Positions 8,097 through 16,516 of a stretch of DNA of 56,711 nucleotides are shown here, piece by piece. Within the stretch, counting starts at the first letter, position 1. Every line of letters starts with the position of its first letter. Origin of the DNA: an uncultured Lachnospiraceae bacterium. Lineage in GTDB: Bacteria; Bacillota; Clostridia; Lachnospirales; Lachnospiraceae. The notes under the pieces are model-generated. The model ran no database searches. It saw only the letters and a program-made list of their open reading frames with translations, and was not told where the DNA came from. The stretch is taken from assembly GCA_949840805.1 (NCBI GenBank), contig CATKXR010000026.1, forward strand, positions 1 to 56,711. Direction: 5' to 3'. Made by a program: the position numbers and the translations under genes.

Positions 8097-8687
8097 TCAT
8101 GTGTATTTTTTGATTTTAAAGTTGTAGATATCGCCCCGTTCATAATCTTTTAAGCGCTCCGAACTTCTGCCCAGATACCGATGCATCTCAAAATGGATTC
8201 CTCCGGCTCTCTGGATGTTGTCTATCCTGAATCCAAGTTCTTCTACGGTCCTGGTCAGCCCTTTGATCTGGCTTGCGGACATATGGAAGGGCAGAATCGA
8301 GAGGAGCCCCTCGTCTTTTAAGATTCGTCTGAATTCTGCCAGGACCTGCTCTCTCATCCCCAGAGAATGGATCAGATCGTATATGAGGATGCCGTCCACC
8401 GAATTGTCGGAAAACTCCATCAGCCCGTCCCGTCCGGGCTGAATCAGGTGAATGTTTTGTATGTCCGCTCTCTCCGCCTTCCTTCTGACCTCTTCCAATG
8501 CGTACCGATCCACATCCACCCCATAGACGGTTCCCTTTTCCTGTACCACCTTAGATAAAGGGAAGATGTAGTTTCCGATACCGCAGCCAAAATCCACGAT
8601 CCTGTCCCCGGCCTTGAATCCGCTCCGTTCCATAGTCTCGACACACTCGCTGTTCTGCCATCTTCGGATCTCTTCCTCAATGCTCAT
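8097..8687 (-). CDS. Class I SAM-dependent methyltransferase
   Basis: 196 aa, start MSIEEEIRRWQNSECVE after GGAGGGGAAGAT. Rossmann-type methyltransferase: motif I VDFGCGIGNY (about residues 31-40), motif II acidic residue in VYGVDVD, and motif IV GILIYDLIHS. Resembles the UbiE/Methyltransf_11 type acting on small molecules; substrate unknown. It is divergent from the SDR gene, and the 260-bp space between them holds the paired operator 8787-8842. Confidence 0.85.
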   Translation of the reverse strand: MSIEEEIRRWQNSECVETMERSGFKAGDRIVDFGCGIGNYIFPLSKVVQEKGTVYGVDVDRYALEEVRRKAERADIQNIHLIQPGRDGLMEFSDNSVDGILIYDLIHSLGMREQVLAEFRRILKDEGLLSILPFHMSASQIKGLTRTVEELGFRIDNIQRAGGIHFEMHRYLGRSSERLKDYERGDIYNFKIKKYT

Positions 8688-8786
8688 ATCTTCCCCTCCT
8701 GTTTATGTGATTTTCAAATCCTGTCTGTTTTCTGTAAATATCTTAAACCAGATGAGAAAGTCTTTTCAATATTTCCAGTTCATAAT

Positions 8787-8842
8787 AAAATGACATTCAC
8801 AAATTCGGCTGTTTTAAAGCAGGCTTTTGTAAACGTCATTTT
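8787..8842. promoter_or_regulatory. Paired inverted operator, copy 2 (SDR / methyltransferase divergent region)
   Basis: AAAATGACATTCACAAA (8787-8803) and TTTGTAAACGTCATTTT (8826-8842) are inverted repeats differing at two positions. Their starts are 39 bp apart, the same phasing as the copy at 4909-4963. Lies 18 nt ahead of the SDR -35 and could also serve the divergent methyltransferase. Confidence 0.65.
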
Positions 8843-8860
8843 CATCTGTAATCGGCCAGA

Positions 8861-8890
8861 TAGACTGGACTTATGGTTTTATGCTATGAT
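8861..8890 (+). promoter_or_regulatory. Putative SDR promoter
   Basis: TAGACT (8861-8866), 18-nt spacer, TATGAT (8885-8890), about 58 nt ahead of the SDR start. The -35 is weak, consistent with activation from the operator upstream. Confidence 0.45.
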
Positions 8891-8947
8891 GAAATGGTCA
8901 AAAGATCGTATCGATAATCCGAGCAGCAAAAAAAGGAGAGAAAACCT

Positions 8948-9661
8948 ATGTTGTTTAAAGACAAAGTTGCCGTCATAACCGGCGGTGTACAGGGAATTGG
9001 AAAAGCCATCGGGGAAGAGTTTCAGAAAGAGGGCGCGACTATCTGTGTCATCGACAAACAGCCCAACCCTTATTTTACAGGAGATCTGGCAGAGGAACAG
9101 ACCCTCTGCCGATTTGCCGAAAAAGTGATTCACGACTATAAAAAGGTGGATTATCTCATCAACAACGCTCTGCCCCTCATGAAAGGCATTGATGAGTGTT
9201 CCTATGATGAGTTCAATTACGCGCTTCGGGTGGGCGTTACCGCTCCGTTCTATCTGACAAAGCTGTTCCTGCCCTACTTTTCTCCAGGCGCGGCCATTGT
9301 CAATATCTCATCCTCCCGGGACCGCATGAGCCAGCCCCAGACGGAAAGCTATACGGCGGCCAAAGGCGGCATCTCCGCCCTCACCCACAGTCTGGCGGTC
9401 AGTCTGGCGGGAAAAGTACGGGTAAATTCTGTCTCGCCGGGCTGGATTGATACCGCCTTCAGAGAATACACCGGCCCGGATGCCATACAGCATCCCTCAG
9501 GCCGGGTAGGCAATCCTCTGGATATCGCCAATCTGGTTCTGTTTCTCTGTTCCGAAAAAGCCGGGTTTATCAATGGGGAGAACATCTGCGTTGACGGCGG
9601 GATGACAAAGCAGATGATCTACCACAATGACTTTGGATGGTTCCTGGATCTCCATAACTAA
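8948..9661 (+). CDS. Short-chain dehydrogenase/reductase (SDR)
   Basis: 237 aa, start MLFKDKVAVITGG after AAAGGAGAGAAAACCT. Classical SDR: cofactor motif TGGVQGIG (11-18), INNA (71-74), catalytic Ser in NISSS (about 121-123) and YTAAK with Tyr135 and Lys139, SPGWIDT, and a C-terminal NGENICVDGGMT. It oxidises or reduces a hydroxyl/keto group, probably on a sugar or polyol; substrate unknown. Given the uronide loci in the window a KduD/DhuD-like role is possible but unproven. It shares an operator with the AKR/ADH-like operon. A fragment of a close paralogue lies at 18098-18270. Confidence 0.92.
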   Translation: MLFKDKVAVITGGVQGIGKAIGEEFQKEGATICVIDKQPNPYFTGDLAEEQTLCRFAEKVIHDYKKVDYLINNALPLMKGIDECSYDEFNYALRVGVTAPFYLTKLFLPYFSPGAAIVNISSSRDRMSQPQTESYTAAKGGISALTHSLAVSLAGKVRVNSVSPGWIDTAFREYTGPDAIQHPSGRVGNPLDIANLVLFLCSEKAGFINGENICVDGGMTKQMIYHNDFGWFLDLHN

Positions 9662-9700
9662 TCTGTTTCGGAAGGGAGAATGACTCACAACGTCTGTTCA

Positions 9701-10318
9701 TCAGCGGATAAAATTGGTTCTGATGAATTCTTCTTTTTCCGGGAACCCAAAGGTTTCCTTGCCCAAGGCAATGCTCTTAAGCATAAACGCCATGTTCGCG
9801 GCAAGGGTTCGCATCTGCTGCAGCCCTTCCAGGTCTTTTTCCACATCCTCTGCCGTGGAGCCATGTACCGCGTTCCAATACTGGCCGGAAACCACAGGCA
9901 TGCCGGAAATTGTAAAATATTTATTCAGTTCATCAAATGTAGCCGTCGTGCCGGCCCGCCTTGCCGATGTCACGGCGGCACCTACTTTCCATGACTTTGA
10001 AAATGGCGTACTGTAAAACAGGCGATCCATAAATGCCACAGCGGTGGCGTTCGCGGAACCATAGTAAACCGGAGAGCCTATAACAAGGCCGTCGGCTTCT
10101 TCAAATTTTGCCGCCGTTTCATTAACCACGTCATCAAAGACACATTTGCCGTTCTTTTTGCAGGACATGCAGGCGACACAGCCTCGTATATCCTTATTCC
10201 CGATATGGATAATCTCGGCATTGATACCGTTGGCTTCCAAGGTATCTTTAATCTCTTTAAGAGCCCTCCAGATACAGCCATTAGCCTTGGGGCTTCCGTT
10301 AATCAGCAATACTTTCAT
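9701..10318 (-). CDS. Flavodoxin-like NAD(P)H-dependent FMN reductase/iron-sulfur flavoprotein
   Basis: 205 aa, start MKVLLINGSPKANG after AGGAGGACAGATGAG. FMN-binding loop is NGSPKANG (7-14); CVACMSCKKNGKC is the Cys-rich loop common in iron-sulfur flavoproteins of anaerobes; VIGSPVYYGS is the second flavin loop. It would shuttle electrons from NAD(P)H or ferredoxin to small acceptors; partner unknown. Monocistronic, convergent with the SDR gene, with a good promoter of its own. Confidence 0.88.
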   Translation of the reverse strand: MKVLLINGSPKANGCIWRALKEIKDTLEANGINAEIIHIGNKDIRGCVACMSCKKNGKCVFDDVVNETAAKFEEADGLVIGSPVYYGSANATAVAFMDRLFYSTPFSKSWKVGAAVTSARRAGTTATFDELNKYFTISGMPVVSGQYWNAVHGSTAEDVEKDLEGLQQMRTLAANMAFMLKSIALGKETFGFPEKEEFIRTNFIR

Positions 10319-10356
10319 CTCATCTGTCCTCCTATCTGCTTTTTATGTATGATACG

Positions 10357-10385
10357 ATTATATAACAAATTCATGGTTAAGACAA
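10357..10385 (-). promoter_or_regulatory. Promoter of the flavodoxin-like gene
   Basis: Minus strand TTGTCT (10380-10385), 17-nt spacer, TATAAT (10357-10362), about 38 nt before the start codon. Confidence 0.7.
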
Positions 10386-10422
10386 TAACGCGTCGACGGT
10401 TATCCTTTTCCATCAAAACCCA

Positions 10423-12936
10423 TTATGCCTCTGTGCCACATCGCCCGAGGCGAAGCTCCCCGTCCAGATACCGCCCAGTGATACTGTTTGGATTTCCAGC
10501 GATCTGGCGGGGCGTTCCCACGGCCACGACGCGGCCTCCGGATTCCCCGCCTCCCGGTCCCATGTCGATGATGTAGTCCCCGTTGCGGATCACATCCAGA
10601 TCATGCTCAATGACGATCACCGTGGCCCCGCTTTCGATCAATGTCTGGAACACCTTTAAAAGGGTCTGGACATCGGAGGGGTGGAGGCCGATGGTGGGCT
10701 CGTCAAACACAAAAACCGAGGCGGACTGGGTCTTTCCCATCTCGCTGGCCAGCTTCAGCCTCTGGGCCTCCCCGCCGGAGAGGCTGGGGGTCTCCTCCCC
10801 CAGGGTCAGGTAGCCCAGTCCCAGGTCTTTCAGAACCTGAAGTCTCTGGCGGACGATCTTCAGATCCCAGCAGGCCTCCAGCGCCGTGTTCACATCCATG
10901 GCCATCAGTTCCGGCAGGGAATAGGCCTTATCCCCCTTGAGATAGCGTGCCTGCCAGGCTTCTCTGGCGTAGCGGGAGCCCCGGCACTGAGGACAGGGGA
11001 TATCCACGTCAGGCAGAAACTGCACGTCAAGGCTCACCACCCCTGTGCCGTCGCAGACCGGGCAGCGGAGCTTTCCCGTGTTGTAGGAGAAATCTCCCGC
11101 TTTGAATCCCAGCCGCTTCGCATCCACTGTCCTGGCGAAGATTTTCCGCAGCTCGTCATGGACATTGGCGTAGGTGGCCACCGTAGACCGGACATTGATG
11201 CCGATGGGCGAGGCGTCGATCAGCTTGACTCTCTCGATGTTGTCCGCCTCTATGGACAGCACATGTTCCGGCAGTCTGGTTCCCGCGGCCATGGCCTCCA
11301 GGGCGGGGACCAGGCTCTCCAGGATCAGGGTGGTCTTGCCGGAGCCGGATACCCCTGTGACCACAGTCAATTTTCCCTTGGGAATTTCCACGTCAAGAGG
11401 CTTCACCGTGTGGATTGCTGAGGTACACAGATGAATTTTTCCATCCTCAAACAGCCTGGCCGGGTCGGGAATCTGTCTTGTGAGAATCTGGGCCTTTCCC
11501 GAGAGGAAGGAGCCGATTAGGGAAGAAGGGTTATTTTCAATCTCCTGGATGGTCCCCTGGGCTGTCACATAGCCCCCTTTGGCTCCTGCCTCTGGCCCCA
11601 TCTCGATGAGCCAGTCCGCCTGGGAAAGGATCTGGGTGTCATGGTCCACCAGGATCACGGAATTTCCGTCCGCGATCAGATCCTCCATGACCCCTGCCAG
11701 TCCCTGGATATTGGAAGGGTGCAGGCCGATGGAGGGCTCGTCCAGCACGTACAGTGCCCCGGTGCTGCGGTTGCGCACCGCCCGGGCCAGCTGCATCCGC
11801 TGCCTCTCCCCGGTGGAGAGGGTGGATGAGGCCCGGTCCAGGGTCAGATATCCCAGCCCCAGATCCATCAGGCGCTTTGCCGCGGTCTGGAAGGATTCGC
11901 GGATGCTCTCCGCCATGGGCCTCATCTCCTCCGGCAGGGAGGGTCCCACCCGATTTACCCAATCTGTAAGATCACTCAAGGTCATTTGGCACGCCTGATC
12001 CAGCCCCAGTCCCAGGAGCCTTGGCGCTCTGGCGGCCAGGGACAGGCGGGTGCCGCCGCAGTCCGGGCAGATGTCCTGTCTCAGGAATTTTTCCACCCGC
12101 TTCATCCCCTTTTCATCTTTGACCTTCGCCAGGGCGTTCTCCACGGTGTAGGTGGCGTTGAAGTAGGTAAAATCGATCTCTCCCGCCTCGTTGGAGTTTT
12201 TCGCCTTATAGAAAATGTGCTTTTTTACGGCAGGCCCATTGTAGACGATGTCCCTCTCTTCCTCTGTCAACTGGGAGAAAGGCACGTCGGTGCGGACCCC
12301 CATGGCCCGGCACACATCGGTCATCAGGGACCACATGAGAGAATTCCAGGGCGCTACCGCTCCCTCATCAATGGTGAGAGATTCGTCAGGCACCAGGGTA
12401 GCCCGGTCCACCGCGCGCACGATGCCGGTGCCGCCGCAGGTCTGGCAGGCGCCCTGGCTGTTAAAGGAAAGTTCCTCCGCCGACGGCCCATAGAACTTTG
12501 CCCCGCACCGGGGACAGGTCAGTTCCCGCCCCGCCGCCACGGAGAGGGTGGGATCCAGATAATGCCCGTTGGGGCAGCGATGGTTTGCCAGCCGGGAGAA
12601 CATGAGTCTCAGACTGTTTAGAAGCTCTGTCCCCGTGCCGAAGGTACTGCGGATGCCCGGCACGCCCGGCCTCTGATGAAGAGCCAGGGCAGGGGGTACA
12701 TACAGGACTTCGTCCACCAGGGCTTTCTCCGCCTGGGTCATCCGCCTTCTGGTGTAGGTGGAAAGAGAGTCCAGATACCTTCTGGAGCCTTCCGAGTACA
12801 GAACCCCCAGGGCCAGGGACGATTTGCCGGAGCCGGACACGCCGGCGATGGCTGTGATTTTATGTAAGGGGACATCCACGTCGATATTTTTTAGGTTGTG
12901 GACTCTGGCTCCCCGGATTTTGATCGCGTTTGGCAT
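10423..12936 (-). CDS. UvrA-like ABC-F-type excinuclease paralogue (UvrA2 class)
   Basis: 837 aa against about 940 for repair UvrA. Two ATPase modules: Walker A GVSGSGKSSLAL with signature LSTGERQRMQLARAV, and GVSGSGKTTLIL with LSGGEAQRLKLA. Zinc-binding pairs CPRCG/CQTCGGTG and CPVCDGTG/CPQCRGSR are kept. The region after the first Walker motif is short and lacks most of the UvrB-binding and insertion domains, as in UvrA2/DrrC-type proteins linked to DNA-binding drug tolerance. Start MPNAIKIRGARVHNLKNI after GGAGGG, 18 nt behind the EIIB-like gene, so it is the last gene of the RpiR operon, an unusual place for a UvrA. Confidence 0.9.
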   Translation of the reverse strand: MPNAIKIRGARVHNLKNIDVDVPLHKITAIAGVSGSGKSSLALGVLYSEGSRRYLDSLSTYTRRRMTQAEKALVDEVLYVPPALALHQRPGVPGIRSTFGTGTELLNSLRLMFSRLANHRCPNGHYLDPTLSVAAGRELTCPRCGAKFYGPSAEELSFNSQGACQTCGGTGIVRAVDRATLVPDESLTIDEGAVAPWNSLMWSLMTDVCRAMGVRTDVPFSQLTEEERDIVYNGPAVKKHIFYKAKNSNEAGEIDFTYFNATYTVENALAKVKDEKGMKRVEKFLRQDICPDCGGTRLSLAARAPRLLGLGLDQACQMTLSDLTDWVNRVGPSLPEEMRPMAESIRESFQTAAKRLMDLGLGYLTLDRASSTLSTGERQRMQLARAVRNRSTGALYVLDEPSIGLHPSNIQGLAGVMEDLIADGNSVILVDHDTQILSQADWLIEMGPEAGAKGGYVTAQGTIQEIENNPSSLIGSFLSGKAQILTRQIPDPARLFEDGKIHLCTSAIHTVKPLDVEIPKGKLTVVTGVSGSGKTTLILESLVPALEAMAAGTRLPEHVLSIEADNIERVKLIDASPIGINVRSTVATYANVHDELRKIFARTVDAKRLGFKAGDFSYNTGKLRCPVCDGTGVVSLDVQFLPDVDIPCPQCRGSRYAREAWQARYLKGDKAYSLPELMAMDVNTALEACWDLKIVRQRLQVLKDLGLGYLTLGEETPSLSGGEAQRLKLASEMGKTQSASVFVFDEPTIGLHPSDVQTLLKVFQTLIESGATVIVIEHDLDVIRNGDYIIDMGPGGGESGGRVVAVGTPRQIAGNPNSITGRYLDGELRLGRCGTEA

Positions 12937-12954
12937 AGTATTTTCCCTCCTGTC

Positions 12955-13575
12955 TTATGCCGCGCGATGGCGGATAAGGCAGTTCATAACCTTGACGACA
13001 TCATAGCTGGCAAAATCCCTGCTGTCTATCTTCATAACCCTGTCCCCGTATTTCTCTCTGTATTCAGGCAGCTTATACGCGATCTGGGGTGCCAGAAGTA
13101 TGTAGTCATACTGAGCCTGCACTTTATCAATCTCCGCGAATCTCACGGCGTCTACGATAATCGGAATGCCGGCCTTATCCAAAGTGTTTTTCATCGTATA
13201 GGCAAAGTAGGAAGACGTAAGGCCGGAAGTACAGCTTACTAAAAGTTTCATGGGCCGCTTATTTTTTTCCGCGGTTATGTCCAGGCTCTCTTTTTCAGGT
13301 TTTTTATCTTTCAAAAAGTCAAAGAACGCTTCAATATTGTCCCGGGCCGTCCGGGCGTCAATGGCTTCAAAATGAAGGTAGAAAAGAGTCTCTCCTGTCT
13401 TTTTGTCCTCTACGGACAATTCCATCAGGCTGTCCTCATGAAATACTGCCAATGCCTCATAGGTTTCATTGCAGAAGCTGATCATTGCACATTTTTTTCT
13501 GACGCAGGCGCATCTCATAGAAGCCATCTGCTCATAGATCTCACACTGTAAAGACTTTTGTTTTCTCGTTTTCAT
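12955..13575 (-). CDS. Orphan PTS EIIB (lactose/cellobiose)-like protein with novel N-terminal domain
   Basis: 206 aa, start MKTRKQKSLQCEIYEQ after GGAGGTAACAGG. The last ~100 residues look like an EIIB domain: KLLVSCTSGLTSSYFAYTM places a cysteine in the phospho-loop, and LLAPQIAYKLPEYREKYG is the conserved later strand. The first ~100 residues (Cys-rich start, FYLHFEAIDARTARDNIEAF) match nothing I recognise. No EIIC or EIIA gene is nearby. Located directly after the RpiR regulator (24 nt), it may act as a phosphorylation-dependent signal partner of that regulator rather than as a transport component. It could also be a remnant PTS subunit. Confidence 0.7.
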   Translation of the reverse strand: MKTRKQKSLQCEIYEQMASMRCACVRKKCAMISFCNETYEALAVFHEDSLMELSVEDKKTGETLFYLHFEAIDARTARDNIEAFFDFLKDKKPEKESLDITAEKNKRPMKLLVSCTSGLTSSYFAYTMKNTLDKAGIPIIVDAVRFAEIDKVQAQYDYILLAPQIAYKLPEYREKYGDRVMKIDSRDFASYDVVKVMNCLIRHRAA

Positions 13576-13598
13576 CCTGTTACCTCCAAATCCAATCA

Positions 13599-14477
13599 CT
13601 ATTCCCTGATAATCTCCACGGTTGTCTGTCCTCTTCCCTGCTCAATGGCCCGCGCCGCGTCAATCCTCAGCTGCAGATTTTTCTCATAATCCAGAGCGAA
13701 TATACAGGAATACAGCACATCCAGCAGATAGGCGATAGAACTGTCCGTGGTAAATGTGGCGATCTTGGAATACTGCTTTTCACGGGTGCAGATGGGCAGC
13801 ACACAGTCCGCCAGCCTGGACAAGCTGCTCTCGCCGATATTGGTGATGAGGATGACGGGTATCTTATGCTTTCTAAGCATCTGAGCCGCCCGAATCAGAA
13901 TCGGCGTTTCTCCCGAGTAAGATATCATGACAGCGCAGGAAGTTCTTTCCGCCATATAAGCCGTATACACAAGCTCCCCCTGCAGCTGGCACAATTCCGT
14001 CTTCTTCCCGATTCTTGTCATGTTGTGCTGAAACTCCCGGGCCAAAATCAGGTTGTTGCTGACCGCGTAAACGCCTATGGAAGAAGCCTTTCTCATATAC
14101 AGGACCGCTTTCTGCAGATCATCATGGGTAATCAGGGAGCGTGTGTCGTCAATGGCCTCTTTCCTGAGCTCCGCGATCTTTCCAGCAATGGACATAATCG
14201 AATCCCCCCTTTGAAAAGGAAGATTGGCGTCGATTTCCTGAAAGTGGGACTGCAGATATTCCTCCTCTTTTAAAAACGCTTCTTTCAGCTCATTCCACCC
14301 TCCAAAATCCATCTTCCGGGCAATCCGCACCAGGGTTGACGGGGAGCCAAAGGCCCCCTGGGCAATCTCCTTGGTGGTCATATCCCGGATCTCCAGTTTC
14401 TTTTCCAAAATAAAGTCTACAATGGCTCGTTCGCTGTTAGAAAAATCGCACATTTCCAGCCGGTCTCTGATTAACAT
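13599..14477 (-). CDS. RpiR/MurR family transcriptional regulator (SIS domain)
   Basis: 292 aa, start MLIRDRLEMCDFSNSERAIV after AGGAGTGACAGCTT. N-terminal HTH_6 domain (about 1-77; TTKEIAQGAFGSPSTLVRI is the DNA-binding helix pair) and a SIS domain (about 105-260; SIGVYAVSNN and ISYSGETPI) that senses a phosphosugar. Lies within the operon between the dehydrogenases and the EIIB-like gene and probably controls it. Confidence 0.92.
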   Translation of the reverse strand: MLIRDRLEMCDFSNSERAIVDFILEKKLEIRDMTTKEIAQGAFGSPSTLVRIARKMDFGGWNELKEAFLKEEEYLQSHFQEIDANLPFQRGDSIMSIAGKIAELRKEAIDDTRSLITHDDLQKAVLYMRKASSIGVYAVSNNLILAREFQHNMTRIGKKTELCQLQGELVYTAYMAERTSCAVMISYSGETPILIRAAQMLRKHKIPVILITNIGESSLSRLADCVLPICTREKQYSKIATFTTDSSIAYLLDVLYSCIFALDYEKNLQLRIDAARAIEQGRGQTTVEIIRE

Positions 14478-14497
14478 AAGCTGTCACTCCTGTACTC

Positions 14498-15526
14498 TTA
14501 TTTCAGTCCCCTGATGGCGTTCTCCATGATCTCGATCTGAGTAATGGTCTCCTCCGGCTTTACCAGCTGTTCCTTTCCGTTCATGACAGTCTCATAAAGG
14601 GCGTCATAATAACGGGCGTAATCTCCTGTGACCGTAGGCACCTTTTCCTCGTGATAAATTCCCTCGTCATCATAGTAGATCAAAGTACCGTACTCTGACG
14701 GCTTATCCTCCCCGAATCCAGGCTCTCCGGGCATGACAAACATCTTCAGGTGTTCCTCCTGCTTATCCTTTACCTCTTTGATAAACATGCCCCTCATACC
14801 GTATACAGTCATGGATGGGCGGGCTTTTACACGGAAATAACTGGACTTCACCGTAGCTTTGAAACGGTGACCGTAGAACAGATCCACATCAAAGTAATCG
14901 TTCATGTGTCCTTCACCAAGAAGCTGTCTTACATCCGACTGTACCCTGTCCGGTTTCCCAAATCGGGAAATTACCTGGTCTAAGGTATGACAGGCATGGC
15001 CATAGAGAAAGCTGGCGAAAGGATTAAAGGTTCTCCTATTTGGAACTTCAGGGCGATAATAGTCAAAACTGATCTCCATCTCTGTCACGTCGCCGATTTT
15101 CCCGCTGTCAATCACCTTCAGTGCCGTCAGGAAATCGCTGTCAAACCTGCGGTTCTGATAGCACTGCATCATCAGCCCTTTCTCTTTGGCCAGGGCGAAC
15201 AGCTCTTCCGCCTGGGCCTTTGTCTCCGTAAAGGGTTTCTCCGAAACACAGTTTTTTCCTGCCATAAGAACCTGCTTTGCCAGGGGATAGTGGGTGCTGT
15301 GGGGGGTGGAGAGAATCACAACCTGGATCTCTTCATCATTCAGGATCTCATTCATGTCTTCCACATACTCCACTCCGGGTATCTCATCCCAGATATCTTT
15401 GCTGTGATCCGGCGTGAAGATCTTTTTAATGCGTATCTTATCTTTCCTTGTCAGTACAAAAGGAATATGATACCGGTTGGCGCTTTTTCCGTTTCCTATA
15501 TATGCGATTACCATTTCTTTGCTCAT
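14498..15526 (-). CDS. Gfo/Idh/MocA family oxidoreductase
   Basis: 342 aa, start MSKEMVIAYIGNGKSANRYH after GAGGAGGAAACGCA. N-terminal NAD(P)-binding Rossmann domain, the family's EKP motif in VSEKPFTETKAQ (about residue 95), and a C-terminal GFO_IDH_MocA domain (FDYYRPEVPN, GHACHTLDQ). Closest in layout to YdgJ/YhhX/YvaA-like members. It oxidises or reduces a cyclic sugar or sugar derivative. Paired with a second, different family member 12 nt upstream, suggesting sequential redox steps such as epimerisation through a keto intermediate. Confidence 0.9.
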   Translation of the reverse strand: MSKEMVIAYIGNGKSANRYHIPFVLTRKDKIRIKKIFTPDHSKDIWDEIPGVEYVEDMNEILNDEEIQVVILSTPHSTHYPLAKQVLMAGKNCVSEKPFTETKAQAEELFALAKEKGLMMQCYQNRRFDSDFLTALKVIDSGKIGDVTEMEISFDYYRPEVPNRRTFNPFASFLYGHACHTLDQVISRFGKPDRVQSDVRQLLGEGHMNDYFDVDLFYGHRFKATVKSSYFRVKARPSMTVYGMRGMFIKEVKDKQEEHLKMFVMPGEPGFGEDKPSEYGTLIYYDDEGIYHEEKVPTVTGDYARYYDALYETVMNGKEQLVKPEETITQIEIMENAIRGLK

Positions 15527-15538
15527 TGCGTTTCCTCC

Positions 15539-16516
15539 TCATTCAAAATCCGTGAAAATCCCGTTCTGCTTCCTGGCCTCTTCCAAAATCTCCGCTACAG
15601 TCAGGCTGACCTGAAGCATTTCCTTCTGCTTTGCCCAGTCTTCCTCGTCAATCATCCTCTGGAATTCCATAAATTCATAATACAGCCGGTGCTCCGGATT
15701 TTCCGGCTTATACTCTTTCGTCTCCCCGCTGTTCAGCAGCAGTTCATAGCTGTCCATCTGATTTACCGGCTTAGGAATCACAAAACACCCATTTGTCCCC
15801 TGAATCGTACACCGCACCGGAGCCTTGCAGTCCTTGGCAGCGATGGCGGATACCTTGAAGCCGCCGTAGTCCAGGGTCAAAACCCCGCTGGTATCGATGT
15901 CCCGCTCCACGTTCGCTTCATAAGTGACTTTCTGAGGCTTTCCGAAAAGCCCCACCACCCCATGGACGTTGTAGACATTCAGATCCATCAGAGCGCCTCC
16001 TGCCCGTTTCGGATCAAACGCCGCCAGGACCTGGCCCTGCTTAAACGCGTCATAGCGGGAGGAATACTGGCTGTAATTAAGGCTCACGATCTTTAACGTT
16101 CCAACCTGTGCCAGATTCTCCTTTATGGAGCCGTATGCCGGAAGATAATGGATGTTCATGGCCTCAAAGATCATTTTCTTATGCTCATGGGCAATCCGGA
16201 TCAGCTCCCGCAGCTGCGCGGCGTTGGATGTAACCGGCTTTTCAATGATCACATGTTTGTCGTGAAGCAGCGCCTTCTTCGCGAAACCTGCGTGAAGATG
16301 GTTTGGCAATGCCACATAGATGGTATCCACGTCGCTTTCCAGAAGCTCATCATAATCCAGGAAACAGGCATCCAGCCCGTTTTCCCTGCACATGGACCTG
16401 GTTTCCTCCTCTGTCTCCTTCGTTCCCAGCACTGCCGTGTAGGAAAAATTCAGCTTTCCTATGGTCTGCATCAGTGATTTTACGATCATTCCTGTTCCCA
16501 GAATTCCAACTCTCAT
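15539..16516 (-). CDS. Gfo/Idh/MocA family oxidoreductase, second type
   Basis: 325 aa, start MRVGILGTGMIVKSLMQTI; GILGTGMI is the dinucleotide-binding loop, IIEKPVTSN the EKP motif (about residue 94), and GGALMDLNVYNVHGVVGLF the catalytic-face helix typical of trans-dihydrodiol/1,5-anhydrofructose-reductase-like members. The start overlaps the preceding gene's stop by 4 nt (ATGA), so translation is coupled. Substrate not determinable. Because a 1,5-anhydrohexitol phosphate route lies at 28.7-33 kb, a link to anhydro sugars is worth a thought but remains inference. Confidence 0.9.
   Translation of the reverse strand: MRVGILGTGMIVKSLMQTIGKLNFSYTAVLGTKETEEETRSMCRENGLDACFLDYDELLESDVDTIYVALPNHLHAGFAKKALLHDKHVIIEKPVTSNAAQLRELIRIAHEHKKMIFEAMNIHYLPAYGSIKENLAQVGTLKIVSLNYSQYSSRYDAFKQGQVLAAFDPKRAGGALMDLNVYNVHGVVGLFGKPQKVTYEANVERDIDTSGVLTLDYGGFKVSAIAAKDCKAPVRCTIQGTNGCFVIPKPVNQMDSYELLLNSGETKEYKPENPEHRLYYEFMEFQRMIDEEDWAKQKEMLQVSLTVAEILEEARKQNGIFTDFE

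Noticed and set aside
14987..16096. 369-codon open frame on the + strand opposite the two Gfo/Idh genes
   Set aside because: Spans the junction of two well-supported genes on the other strand; low-complexity, hydrophobic-random translation, no start signal.
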